From DATKDU01 sp035512595 (GTDB lineage Bacteria; Planctomycetota; Planctomycetia; Pirellulales; Pirellulaceae), in the NCBI GenBank assembly GCA_035512595.1, contig DATKDU010000011.1, positions 1 through 40,407 of the forward strand: a stretch of 40,407 nucleotides of DNA. Reading direction: 5' to 3'. Of the stretch, positions 7,615 to 15,800 are shown piece by piece. Under the pieces are notes generated by a model, which saw nothing but the letters and a program-made list of their open reading frames with translations, made no database searches and was not told the DNA's origin. The position numbers and the translations under genes were made by a program. Positions within the stretch are counted from its first letter, which is position 1. Each line of letters begins with the position of its first letter.

Positions 7615-8874
7615 ATGCCAAGCCAACGTCTCGACCGCCGCACGTTCCTGCGCGCCTCCGGCGTCGCCATTGGACTGCCGCTGCTGGATGCCATGATCCC
7701 CGCCTCCGCTGCCCAGGCCAAAGCGGCGCTCGGGCAGCAGCCGCGCCTGGTTCTGATCGGCCAGCCGCTGGGAATCTACGGGCCCAATTTCTTCCCAGAG
7801 CGGCCCGGGCGGGACTACACGCCCAGCCGTTACCTCGAGCTGCTCCAGGCCCATCGCGATCACTTCACCGTCTTCTCCGGCATGTCGCATCGCTATGCCG
7901 CCGGGCACTTTGCCGAGGTGGGATTGTTCACCGGCGTGCCCCCCGAGTTCATCCGCGACAACGACATCAAAAACGGCATCTCGCTCGACCAGGAAGCGGC
8001 GTCGCATTTGGGCAATCAGACGCGTTTCTCCTCGCTGATCCTCGGCGGGGGGAATGCCGCGTGGAATCGGCGCGGCGTCCGCATTCCCGCCGAGAGCCGC
8101 GCGACGCAAGTGTTTCGTCGGCTGTTCATCGCCGGCACGCCCGAGGAAGAAGCCCGCGAGCTGACGCGGGTCCGCGACGGCCAGAGCATCCTCGACGACG
8201 TCGGCGGGCAAATCACGGATCTGAGCCGCAAGGTGGGCACCGCCGACCGCCAGCGGCTCGAATTGTTTCTCGCCTCGGTGCGCGAAGCCGAGCAGTCGCT
8301 GCAGCGGGATGAGAGCTGGCGGACGACGCCCAAGCCCAAGGTAGACTTTCCTCCGCCGACGAGCGATTTCGGCGGCGCGCAGCTCGTCGAACGATCGCGG
8401 CAGTGGTACAACCTCGTCCATCTGGCCTTGCAGACCGACTCCACGCGGGTCGTCTCCCTGTGGCTCAGCACGCAAGAGCGACCCGAGATCCCCGGCGTGA
8501 ATCTGGGCCACCACGATGCCTCGCACCATGGGCAGGATCCCGCCAAGCTTGAACAGCTCGCCTTGATCGAAGAGGCCGAGATCCAGGTGCTGGGAGAGTT
8601 CCTCGACAAGTTGAAACAGAGCAGCGAGGGAGATCACTCGCTGCTGGACCGCACCGCTGTCCTTTACGCCAGCAATCTCGGCAATTCCTCTTCGCACGAC
8701 AACAACAACCTGCCCATCCTCCTGGCCGGCGGCAGCTTCAAGCATCAGGGCCACGTGGCCTTTAACACCAAGGAGAATACGCTGCTGTCGAATCTCTACG
8801 TTCGCATGCTGCACCACATGGGGATCGAAGTGCAGTCGTTCGGAGGGAGTAGCGGCATGATCAGCGAAGTGTAA
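7615..8874 (+). CDS. Tat-exported DUF1552-family protein
   Basis: A 419-residue protein. The N-terminus DRRTFLRASGVAIGLPLLDA is a twin-arginine signal, so it should be exported folded. The mature part has family features such as GIYGPNFFPE, FSGMSHRYAAGH and a C-terminal segment with LGHHDASHHG and ASNLGNSSSHDNNNLPILLA, rich in His, Asp and Asn like the DUF1501/alkaline-phosphatase-like fold. The biochemical function is unknown. The ATG at 7615 starts 7 residues before the twin arginine. It follows the DUF1592 gene by 23 bp, and these two families are habitual neighbours, so they probably act together outside the cytoplasmic membrane. Its TAA is followed at once by an in-frame ATG for the hydrolase frame, but the hydrolase's better start lies 57 bp further on. 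Confidence 0.87.
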   Translation: MPSQRLDRRTFLRASGVAIGLPLLDAMIPASAAQAKAALGQQPRLVLIGQPLGIYGPNFFPERPGRDYTPSRYLELLQAHRDHFTVFSGMSHRYAAGHFAEVGLFTGVPPEFIRDNDIKNGISLDQEAASHLGNQTRFSSLILGGGNAAWNRRGVRIPAESRATQVFRRLFIAGTPEEEARELTRVRDGQSILDDVGGQITDLSRKVGTADRQRLELFLASVREAEQSLQRDESWRTTPKPKVDFPPPTSDFGGAQLVERSRQWYNLVHLALQTDSTRVVSLWLSTQERPEIPGVNLGHHDASHHGQDPAKLEQLALIEEAEIQVLGEFLDKLKQSSEGDHSLLDRTAVLYASNLGNSSSHDNNNLPILLAGGSFKHQGHVAFNTKENTLLSNLYVRMLHHMGIEVQSFGGSSGMISEV

Positions 8875-8930
8875 TGCCGCGGGGACTGCGACAAATCGAT
8901 CCGTTCTCTGCTTCCTACGGCCACTCTCTC

Positions 8931-10070
8931 ATGCACCGCCCAACGCTAATCGCTCTGTTACTGGCCACTGCGATCGTGCCATCCGCGACCGCGCAGGTAC
9001 GCGTCACTCCCGCCCAATCCAAAGGGGGCATGCCGCGATACGCGAAGTATGCCGAGCCGTGGGTCGAAATTCCGGAGACGTTTCGCGACCTGGACATTCC
9101 GGATTGGCCCGTTCCTGCCAATTTGAAGAAATGGCAGGAGGAAGGCCGCGGCAAAGTGCGCGCGACGCTGCTTGGTTGCCTCGGCGAAATGCCGCCGCGG
9201 CCGGCGGCGGAACGCGTAAAAGTTCTATCGGTCGAAGATCGCGGCACCTACACGCTGGAGCGTTTTGAGTTTCACAACGGCGTGGACATGGTCGTGCCCG
9301 GCATCTTGGCGATTCCGAAAGAGCGCCAGGGAAAGGTGCCCGTGATCATCGGCATGCACGGTCACAGCGGATCGAAGAACGACTACCTGCCGAATCCGGA
9401 GCGTGAGAGTTCGCTGGGCTGGATGCTCGTGCGGAGCGGCTACGCGGTTGCCGCTATCGACGGTTACTTCAACGGCGAGCGCGTCGGCCAAGGTCCGCGC
9501 GGCAAGCAGGACGACGCCGCAGGCCAAGAGATGACACTCTTCAAGCTGCACCTCTGGCAGGGACGCACGCTGTGGGGCTTGATGCTGCGCGACGAGCAAT
9601 GCCTGCTCGATTACCTGGCCACGCGCCAGGAGCTGGACATGTCGCTCGTCGGTGCGACCGGAATGAGCATGGGCTGCACGCGTGCGTGGTGGCTGGCGGC
9701 GATCGACGAACGCGTCCACTCGATCGTCGGCGTCGCCTGTTTCACGCGCTACACCGAGCTGCTTTCGCACCGGTCGTCGCACGGGATCTATTACTTCGTG
9801 CCGGGGCTGCTGAAGCACTTCGACACCGAGGCCATCTACTCCCTCGTCGCTCCGCGGCCGATGCTGATGCTTTCCGGCGACCAGGACTACAACGCTCCGC
9901 CTGACGGCATCGAGGTGCTGGAGAAGAAGATCGGTGCGGTCTATCAGCTCTACGGAAAACCCGAAGCGTTCCGCAGCGTGCTCTACAAGAACACTGGCCA
10001 CGAATACCTCCCCGAGATGCGGGAGGAGATGATCCAGTGGTTCCAGCGCACCTTGCCGGTAACCGACTAG
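8931..10070 (+). CDS. Secreted alpha/beta hydrolase (acetyl-xylan-esterase-like)
   Basis: A 379-residue serine hydrolase. The chosen ATG (8931) opens a signal peptide MHRPTLIALLLATAIVPSAT with cleavage near AQ. An upstream in-frame ATG at 8874 would bury this signal behind 19 residues. The oxyanion region is GMHGHSGSKNDY. The nucleophile elbow is GATGMSMGCTRAWW (Ser in GMSMG). The acid is likely the Asp of SGDQDYNAPPDG and the His lies in NTGHEYLPEM, giving a full triad. The layout resembles planctomycete dienelactone-hydrolase or acetyl-xylan-esterase-like enzymes; the substrate is not predictable. It probably belongs to the DUF1592/DUF1552 transcript (56-bp gap). Confidence 0.85.
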   Translation: MHRPTLIALLLATAIVPSATAQVRVTPAQSKGGMPRYAKYAEPWVEIPETFRDLDIPDWPVPANLKKWQEEGRGKVRATLLGCLGEMPPRPAAERVKVLSVEDRGTYTLERFEFHNGVDMVVPGILAIPKERQGKVPVIIGMHGHSGSKNDYLPNPERESSLGWMLVRSGYAVAAIDGYFNGERVGQGPRGKQDDAAGQEMTLFKLHLWQGRTLWGLMLRDEQCLLDYLATRQELDMSLVGATGMSMGCTRAWWLAAIDERVHSIVGVACFTRYTELLSHRSSHGIYYFVPGLLKHFDTEAIYSLVAPRPMLMLSGDQDYNAPPDGIEVLEKKIGAVYQLYGKPEAFRSVLYKNTGHEYLPEMREEMIQWFQRTLPVTD

Positions 10071-10413
10071 AATGCCTGTGCCTTGCGACTCTTTTGCGAA
10101 GCGCTATTCATGCTGGCTTGACGAGCGCGTCAAGAGCGACATGGATCCCCGCCGAGGCGCTTGAGCAAGAACCGGCAACGGTGTTTTCATGCGGCCGGTT
10201 CGGACCGGCAGGCCGCAACAACCCCGTTTTGCGCGATGCCCAACCTGTTGCCAAAGCGGCGTTGACCTTCATGGGAGTCGGTCGATGTGACCGACGCGCG
10301 CTTGCTATGGCAGCAGCTTCACCTAGGATCACAGAAGCTCTCACGGTCATGGGAACGCTTGGGATGCCGACTGGTCTCGACTTTCACACAAGCAAGCGCA
10401 CATCAGACGGCCG
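10071..10413. other. Convergent spacer with two hairpins
   Basis: A 343-bp gap between the hydrolase and the DUF3592 gene, which converge. I see no gene. It holds two hairpins: CTTGACG-AGCG-CGTCAAG (10117-10134) and GTCGGT/ACCGAC (10277-10295). The second overlaps a 17-nt string (10283-10299) also found at 4842-4858. Confidence 0.45.
10117..10134 (+). terminator. Possible hairpin terminator after the hydrolase
   Basis: A perfect 7-bp stem with a 4-nt loop (CTTGACG-AGCG-CGTCAAG) starts 47 bp past the hydrolase stop and lies between two converging genes. There is no T-tract on either side, so an intrinsic terminator is uncertain. Confidence 0.35.
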
Positions 10414-11031
10414 TTATGCGCCGACAGCCTTGCCGCAACCGGCGCAGAACGATGCCCTGCGGCGGAGGTGACGGCGGCAATTCGCACAGCGGCGCTTCAG
10501 TCCCCAGGTCACCAGGCCCAGACCGATCGCGGCAAGAACCCCGCCGAGCAACGCCAGGCCGGCCGTCGGAATCCAGTTGAGCAGCGGACTCTCGACGTCA
10601 AACCGGATGTCGCGTGGATCGCGCGGGTTGACACGGACGGTGTGCTGGCTGCCAACGGGAAACCGGCCCAACTGCTTCATGATCCAGGGATAGCTGCTGG
10701 AAGCATAGAGCGAGCGGCCCGCGGCGCGCGCGGACTGCGGCCCGGCGCCATGGTTGCATTCAATGGCTAATTGATAGCTCGGCGTGCCGTCACGGCTGCG
10801 ATGCGCCTCGATCGAGGCCGCGGTGACGGTGGCCTCGGCGGTCGGCCAAAGTTCCGTGACAATGTAGGTCGTCCAGCCCAGGTAAGCGGCGCCGACCAGG
10901 CACCCAAGCCCCGGCAGGCCGAAGAACGCACCGACCAGGAGGAGGACGCACGGGTTTTCACGCCGCGGCTCAGGGGGCGGGATTTCGAAGTCGTCGTCAT
11001 CCGGGCCGGTTGCTTCGTCCGGCGTCGGCAC
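10414..11031 (-). CDS. DUF3592-type membrane protein with C-terminal zinc ribbon
   Basis: A 205-residue protein from a GTG at 11031. The N-terminus is acidic (GPDDDDFEIPPPEP). A hydrophobic segment CVLLLVGAFFGLPGLGCLVG leads into an extracytoplasmic DUF3592-like domain (about 55-150, with VRVNPRDPRDIRFD). A second transmembrane segment (AGLALLGGVLAAIGLGLVTW) follows, then a cytoplasmic zinc ribbon CANCRRHLRRRASFCAGCGK. The same frame stays open upstream to a stop at 11188-11190 and encodes another complete zinc ribbon, CSRCGTRGGAADRFCPRCG (cysteine codons at 11130, 11121, 11088 and 11079). The protein may therefore be the second half of a longer one whose first half is the overlapping gene upstream. 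The function is unknown. Confidence 0.72.
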   Translation of the reverse strand: MPTPDEATGPDDDDFEIPPPEPRRENPCVLLLVGAFFGLPGLGCLVGAAYLGWTTYIVTELWPTAEATVTAASIEAHRSRDGTPSYQLAIECNHGAGPQSARAAGRSLYASSSYPWIMKQLGRFPVGSQHTVRVNPRDPRDIRFDVESPLLNWIPTAGLALLGGVLAAIGLGLVTWGLKRRCANCRRHLRRRASFCAGCGKAVGA

Positions 11032-11647
11032 GGGGTCGTGCCGGACGAGGCGATCGACCGGCGTCAGGGCGTCGCCGCACCGCGGGCAGAAGCGGTCCGC
11101 TGCACCGCCCCGCGTGCCGCAGCGCGAGCAGGCCAGCTTCGGCGGGTAGGGGAGCCGCCACAGAAGGGTAACAGACGCCGGCCAGTGTCAGCCCCACGCC
11201 GGTGAACGCGATCGGCAGTAGAAAGAACTTGAGTGTAATGCCGACATCCCAGCGGATGGAGTAGGGATTCTCGGGATCGTAAAAGATGCGGTGGCGCGTC
11301 CCGCGGGCGTACGTCGTTTCCATCTGACCGCGGATCGCGCCCTCGCTAGAGGACGCATGCTTGAACGAATCGGGCGTTTGGTGCTGCCGGCCGCCGACGA
11401 CATAGGCCAGCTCGACCGCGCCGCGATACATGTCGCGCTGCTTGTTGCTTCGGAAGCGGATCACCTCGGACCGGACGACCGTCGCCTCGACTGGCCGCCA
11501 GGTCCGCAGGATCCTCAGGTGTTGTACGAACAGCCCGATCCCCGCCGCGAAGAACGCCAGCGCCAAAGCCGACATGAACAGCCGCGGGAAGAGCGGAATC
11601 TTCGTGCTGGCGGGAACCGCGGCGTGCATGGGGTCAGTCTGGGGCAT
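10997..11647 (-). CDS. DUF3592-type membrane protein, C-terminus probably frameshifted
   Basis: Up to 216 residues from an ATG at 11647 (an ATG at 11629 is also possible). A transmembrane segment (LFMSALALAFFAAGIGLFVQ) precedes a DUF3592-like domain (about 55-140, with YARGTRHRIFYDPENPYSIR) and a second hydrophobic stretch (FFLLPIAFTGVGLTLAGVCY). After this, near 11165, the frame turns into Ala/Arg/Pro-rich sequence typical of out-of-frame reading, while the neighbouring frame encodes a proper zinc ribbon. Removing one base from the CCC at 11166-11168 (minus strand) would give GVCYLLWRLPYPPKLACSRC and run into the downstream DUF3592 gene without a stop. This is therefore a likely natural or sequencing frameshift. 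It lies 32 bp after the TPR gene in one operon. Confidence 0.65.
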   Translation of the reverse strand: MPQTDPMHAAVPASTKIPLFPRLFMSALALAFFAAGIGLFVQHLRILRTWRPVEATVVRSEVIRFRSNKQRDMYRGAVELAYVVGGRQHQTPDSFKHASSSEGAIRGQMETTYARGTRHRIFYDPENPYSIRWDVGITLKFFLLPIAFTGVGLTLAGVCYPSVAAPLPAEAGLLALRHAGRCSGPLLPAVRRRPDAGRSPRPARPRADAGRSNRPG

Positions 11648-11679
11648 CAATCCTGAATTTCAGCACAACCCGCGTGCCA

Positions 11680-12861
11680 TCAGTTGGACTTCCGCAGTCG
11701 CTCGGCCTGGAGCTGGTACTGCTTGGCTTTGGTCGCATCCCCCAGCGCGGCGGAGAGTGACGCCAGGTTATCCAGAACCTTGGCGCTGCCCGCATGGTCG
11801 CCGCTTTTCTGCCTTAGCGCGAGCGCTTTCTCGTACGACGCAATTGCCTCCGCAGCCTTCCCTTGCGTCTCTTGCACGACGGCCAGGTTACACAGCGCCC
11901 GCGCTGCGCCGGCGTCGTTCTTGGCCGTCGTGTAAAGCGCTAGCGCCTTGGTCAACTCGGCCGTCGCCTCGGCAAGTTGCCCCTGCTCCTGCGCCAGCGC
12001 CCCGAGGTTGTTTCGCACGTCCGCTTCGCGGGGGGCATTGGCCGTGCTCGCATAGATGGCCAGTGCCGCCTCGTACGCCGCTTGGGCAGCGTCGCCGTCG
12101 CCGCCGCGCTGCATCACGGTACCCAGTGCGGCCTGAGCGTCGGCCTCGGCGGTCTCGTCGCCTACCTGTTTGGCCAATGCGACTGCCTCGGTCAGAGGCT
12201 TTTGGGCCTCTTCGTGCTTGCCTTGTTCGACGAGGCACGTCCCCAGGCTGACGAGCGTTTCCAGCCGGGCCGGGGATTGTGCGGCGGAGTCGCTGCCGTA
12301 AAGCGCAAGCGCCTTGGTGAGTGCGGCGATGGCGGGATCGGTCCGGCCGAGAGCCCGCTCGGCGGCTGCCAGGTCGGTTAGCGCTCCGGCCGCCTCTGCC
12401 GGGCGATTGAGCTTCGTGTAGCTTTCCTGCGCGGCCAGAAAATGGGCCAGCGCCTCGCGCGGCTTTTCGTCGGCCAATAACAACCGACCGAGGTTGACGC
12501 GGCTGCCGGCCGCGCCGGCGGCGTCCTTGGCCTGAGTGAACGCGGCCAGGGCGGCGGAAAATGCCTTGGTGGCTGCCGCTACGTCGCCGGCGCTGAAGGC
12601 CAGTTCGCCGGCAAGCTGCCGTCCCCAGCCTTCAACCAGGGAGTCCTTCGCTTGAGTGGAAAAGTCGAGTGCCGCCTGGACCAGCTTGTCCGCGCCGGCC
12701 GCATCGCCGGTCTGCATCGCCACGCGGGCGCGCCTCAGTAGCTGCATGGCGCTGCCGCGGCTGTCGGCGGAGTCCTGTGCCGCGATCGGAAGTGTCGTCG
12801 CGGCGAGGATGGCCGCGGTCAAAAACCACCGCCCCCGCACTTGGACTTGGGCTGCTCGCAT
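11680..12861 (-). CDS. Exported TPR-repeat protein
   Basis: A 393-residue protein with a signal peptide (RWFLTAAILAATTLPIAAQ) followed by an almost continuous array of TPR-like helical pairs, about eight. Examples are AGELAFSAGDVAAATKAFSA, LGTVMQRGGDGDAAQAAYEA and NLAVVQETQGKAAEAIASYE. TPR solenoids act as protein-binding scaffolds; no enzyme domain is visible. The start is backed by GGAG 8 bases before the ATG at 12861. It follows the giant VWA gene by 17 bp and precedes the DUF3592 pair by 32 bp, all on one strand, so it probably partners with the VWA protein outside the cytoplasmic membrane. Confidence 0.83.
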   Translation of the reverse strand: MRAAQVQVRGRWFLTAAILAATTLPIAAQDSADSRGSAMQLLRRARVAMQTGDAAGADKLVQAALDFSTQAKDSLVEGWGRQLAGELAFSAGDVAAATKAFSAALAAFTQAKDAAGAAGSRVNLGRLLLADEKPREALAHFLAAQESYTKLNRPAEAAGALTDLAAAERALGRTDPAIAALTKALALYGSDSAAQSPARLETLVSLGTCLVEQGKHEEAQKPLTEAVALAKQVGDETAEADAQAALGTVMQRGGDGDAAQAAYEAALAIYASTANAPREADVRNNLGALAQEQGQLAEATAELTKALALYTTAKNDAGAARALCNLAVVQETQGKAAEAIASYEKALALRQKSGDHAGSAKVLDNLASLSAALGDATKAKQYQLQAERLRKSN

Positions 12862-12878
12862 CGGGATCTCCGCAAGGG

Positions 12879-15800
12879 TTATGGACGCGCCAAGCTCCCG
12901 TCCTCACGCAAGTTCAAGCGCAAGGGCGGGCCGCTTGTTACAGAAATTTCCAGTTCTTTGGCCTTCACCTGACTCAGCCGCACGCGGTAAGTGCCGGGCA
13001 GGAGCGGCACCGGCCCGCCGTTGACCGTCCCCCGAGCCGCCACGTTTCCCGCGTCGTCATACACCGTAAAGGCGCCGGCAGCCGCTGCCGCCTTCAGTGC
13101 CGCGGATAGTTGCCTGGCGTTCTGCGCCCCGTAATAGTCCCCCCGGCCGATCTTGGCAATCTCGCGAAGCTGCTTCTCGGCATCGGTGCCGGCGATGTCA
13201 AAGCCTACCACGTGAATGACCGCATCGATGCCGGTCCCCTGGTAGGCCTTGGCCAGATCTTCCAGCTTGCCGCCGCACGTTTCCACGCCGTCGCTGACGA
13301 GGATGACCGTGCGGGGGCCCTTCCAATCGGTCGAAAAGTCTTTCCTCGCCTCCAGGAGGGAATACACCATCGGCGTCTTGCCGCGGGGCTGCGTCCAGTC
13401 GATCCACCGTTTCAGCTCTGCTCTCTGCCGGGCGGTCACCGGCCCGATCGGCACGACCAGGTCGCTGTCGGTGTTCAGTCGCGGGTCTTCCCATTCGACC
13501 TTTGCCCCCATGGGATCGGCCTTGCGCGCGATCCATGGGCCCCAGTGGCCGTACAGCCGCAGACCGACCTGCGCATCCGCTGGCAAGGCCGCCGTCAGGT
13601 CATTCATCACCTTGCGGGCAACGTTGATTTTCGGATTCTCCAGCGGCTCCTTCATACTGTCCGACGAATCGAAAATCAGCTCGAAGGCGGGAAGGACCGC
13701 TGGGGGCAGAAGAGGGTCCCCTGCTTTGGGAGGCTTGTACGAGACGCTAAGATCGATCAGCTCCGGCAGCAGTGCCGCGCGCGGCCCGGCGATGGAGCGC
13801 GGCGGCAGGCTGGCCAGCTCGCTCTCGCGGAAGGTTGGCAAACTGACAATCGCTGGCTTGGGGCTGCGTCCGTGGCTTATCACTGGCGCGAGGTCCACGC
13901 CGCCCGGCGGCATTCCGGCCGACTTCGGTCCGCGGCCGAGGCGCACGCCGCCGCCGAGCGCCAATTCGGGCAGATCGGGGGGGAGCGGCAAAGAGAACGC
14001 GCGCGAATGGGCGCTCCCGCGGCGCTCGATCGTGGCCAATTCTACCGTCCGCTCGCTCACCTCCCACTCGGCCCGCAGCCGGTAGCGCGTCTGCCCCCGA
14101 ACCTCGGCGGCAATCTGCTGATAGAGCGCTTCGAGCTGCTGCGACTCGGGGGAGAAGTAGAACTGCCCGCCAGTCTGCCGCGCGAGATTGGAAAGCAGGC
14201 TGTAGGCCGTGTTGCCGCTGTTGGCGTCGTACTCGTGGAGGTCCCAGCCGATGCCGATGACATAAATCGGCACCGGCTGCTTGCCCAATCGCCGGCAGAG
14301 ATCGGGGAAGTCGGCCTTGAAGACGGTGTTCATGCCGTCGCTGAGCAGGACGACCGCCTGGTTCCTTTCCATCCCGGCCAGCAGCGCCTCATACAGGGCC
14401 GTATTGCCGCGGACGCCAAGCTGTTCGATCGCCTCGGTGACTTTCTCGCGGTCGTCGGGGAGCCGGCCGATGACGCCGACCTCGGTGTTGAATTCGATCA
14501 CCTCGATTCGCTCGGTTTCCGCGGCGCCGGCCAGGTAGCTCTTCACCGCCGCGCGAACATCCTCTTCCCGGCCTCCCATGCTGCCGCTGGTGTCGAGAAT
14601 CAGGGCCAGCGAAGCCGCCGGCATTTCGACGCGGAGAAGAGCCGGCGGTTTGGCGCCGGCGGCGACGGGGCGCGTTTGCTCGGCATGTTGTCCGGCGGCG
14701 AACTGCGCCAGCGGCGGATCGAGCGGCGCGCCGCCTTCGTCGCAAAGGGTCGCTTTCAGGCGCAGCCAGGGGAGCGCGTCGAGCGCGACGCGGAGCGTTC
14801 TCAGTCCCTTGCCCGCTGGCGGCGGCGGCAGGCGGAAGAAATCGGACTGGCCGAAGTGAATCGCCGCATCCAGCGATTTGGCATTGCGAAGCGGATTGGC
14901 CGCTGCAACGTCGTCGTTGGGTTCCTGTTCCACGTCGTCGGCGGCAGTCGCGAACTGCTGCTGTGCTTCCTCGCGGCCAGTTGCCTGGCGATCGGCTGTG
15001 GGACCGGATGTGAGAGAGTTTCCATCGACTTGGACGTCAAAACGGGCGAGTGCAAACTTTTCGCCGCCGCCGTTTTCCAGTAGTCGCAGCTTCAAGTAAC
15101 GGCACGCTGCGGGCGCCTTCAGCGCGAACTTTTGCGGACCGCTTCTAGCCTCCAGCGCGAACTGGCCCAGCGTGCGAAAAGCACCGGCGGCCAGAGGAGA
15201 GTCGCTGGCGGCCAGCACCTCGACTTTCCGCGCGAGATTGCCTGCTTCCGCGCCGGTTGACGCCGGCAACTGGAATTCGACACCCTGCACCGTCACCTCG
15301 GCATGATCGCGGAAGGCGAACACCGCTTCCGGCAGGTCCTGGCCGACTCGCGACGCTTCCCAGGCCGCCGGGGGAGCGAAAATCGGATTGCGCAACAGGT
15401 TCGACGCCCACGCCTCGGGATGCTGATCGTCCCCCTGGCTGCTCAGCCACACGAGCGAAGCGCCGGCGGCCGTTGAAAGCGGACTTGGCGGGGGGACGTT
15501 CCACGGGGCATTGGCTGCCAGGGGCATTAGATTAATTTCGTCCACGTCAAAGCCGCCGCCGCCGGAGGCGCAAAAACCGATGCGGCCAGCCTCGGCCGCA
15601 ACTCCATCGAGCGCGAAGAGGACTTTGTCCTGCGCCTTGACCGCCACCTTCTCACCTTGCCGCTGGATCTCCAGCCGAATCGGCTCGCCATGCGGAAAGG
15701 CCTCGCCGTGCACTCCGAGCACTTCCAGCCGCCCCTGGCGCAATCGTTCCAGGCGAATGCTGTTTCCGGCGGAGCGGCCGGTCTGCACATGCCCCTGCAC

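Noticed and set aside
11160..11175. Programmed ribosomal frameshift in the DUF3592 pair
   Set aside because: I see no classical slippery heptamer or downstream stimulator. A mutation or sequencing error is simpler.
13110..15083. 657-codon open frame antisense to the VWA gene
   Set aside because: It is a mirror of a GC-rich coding gene. It has no domain motifs, an Arg/His-rich composition and no ribosome site.
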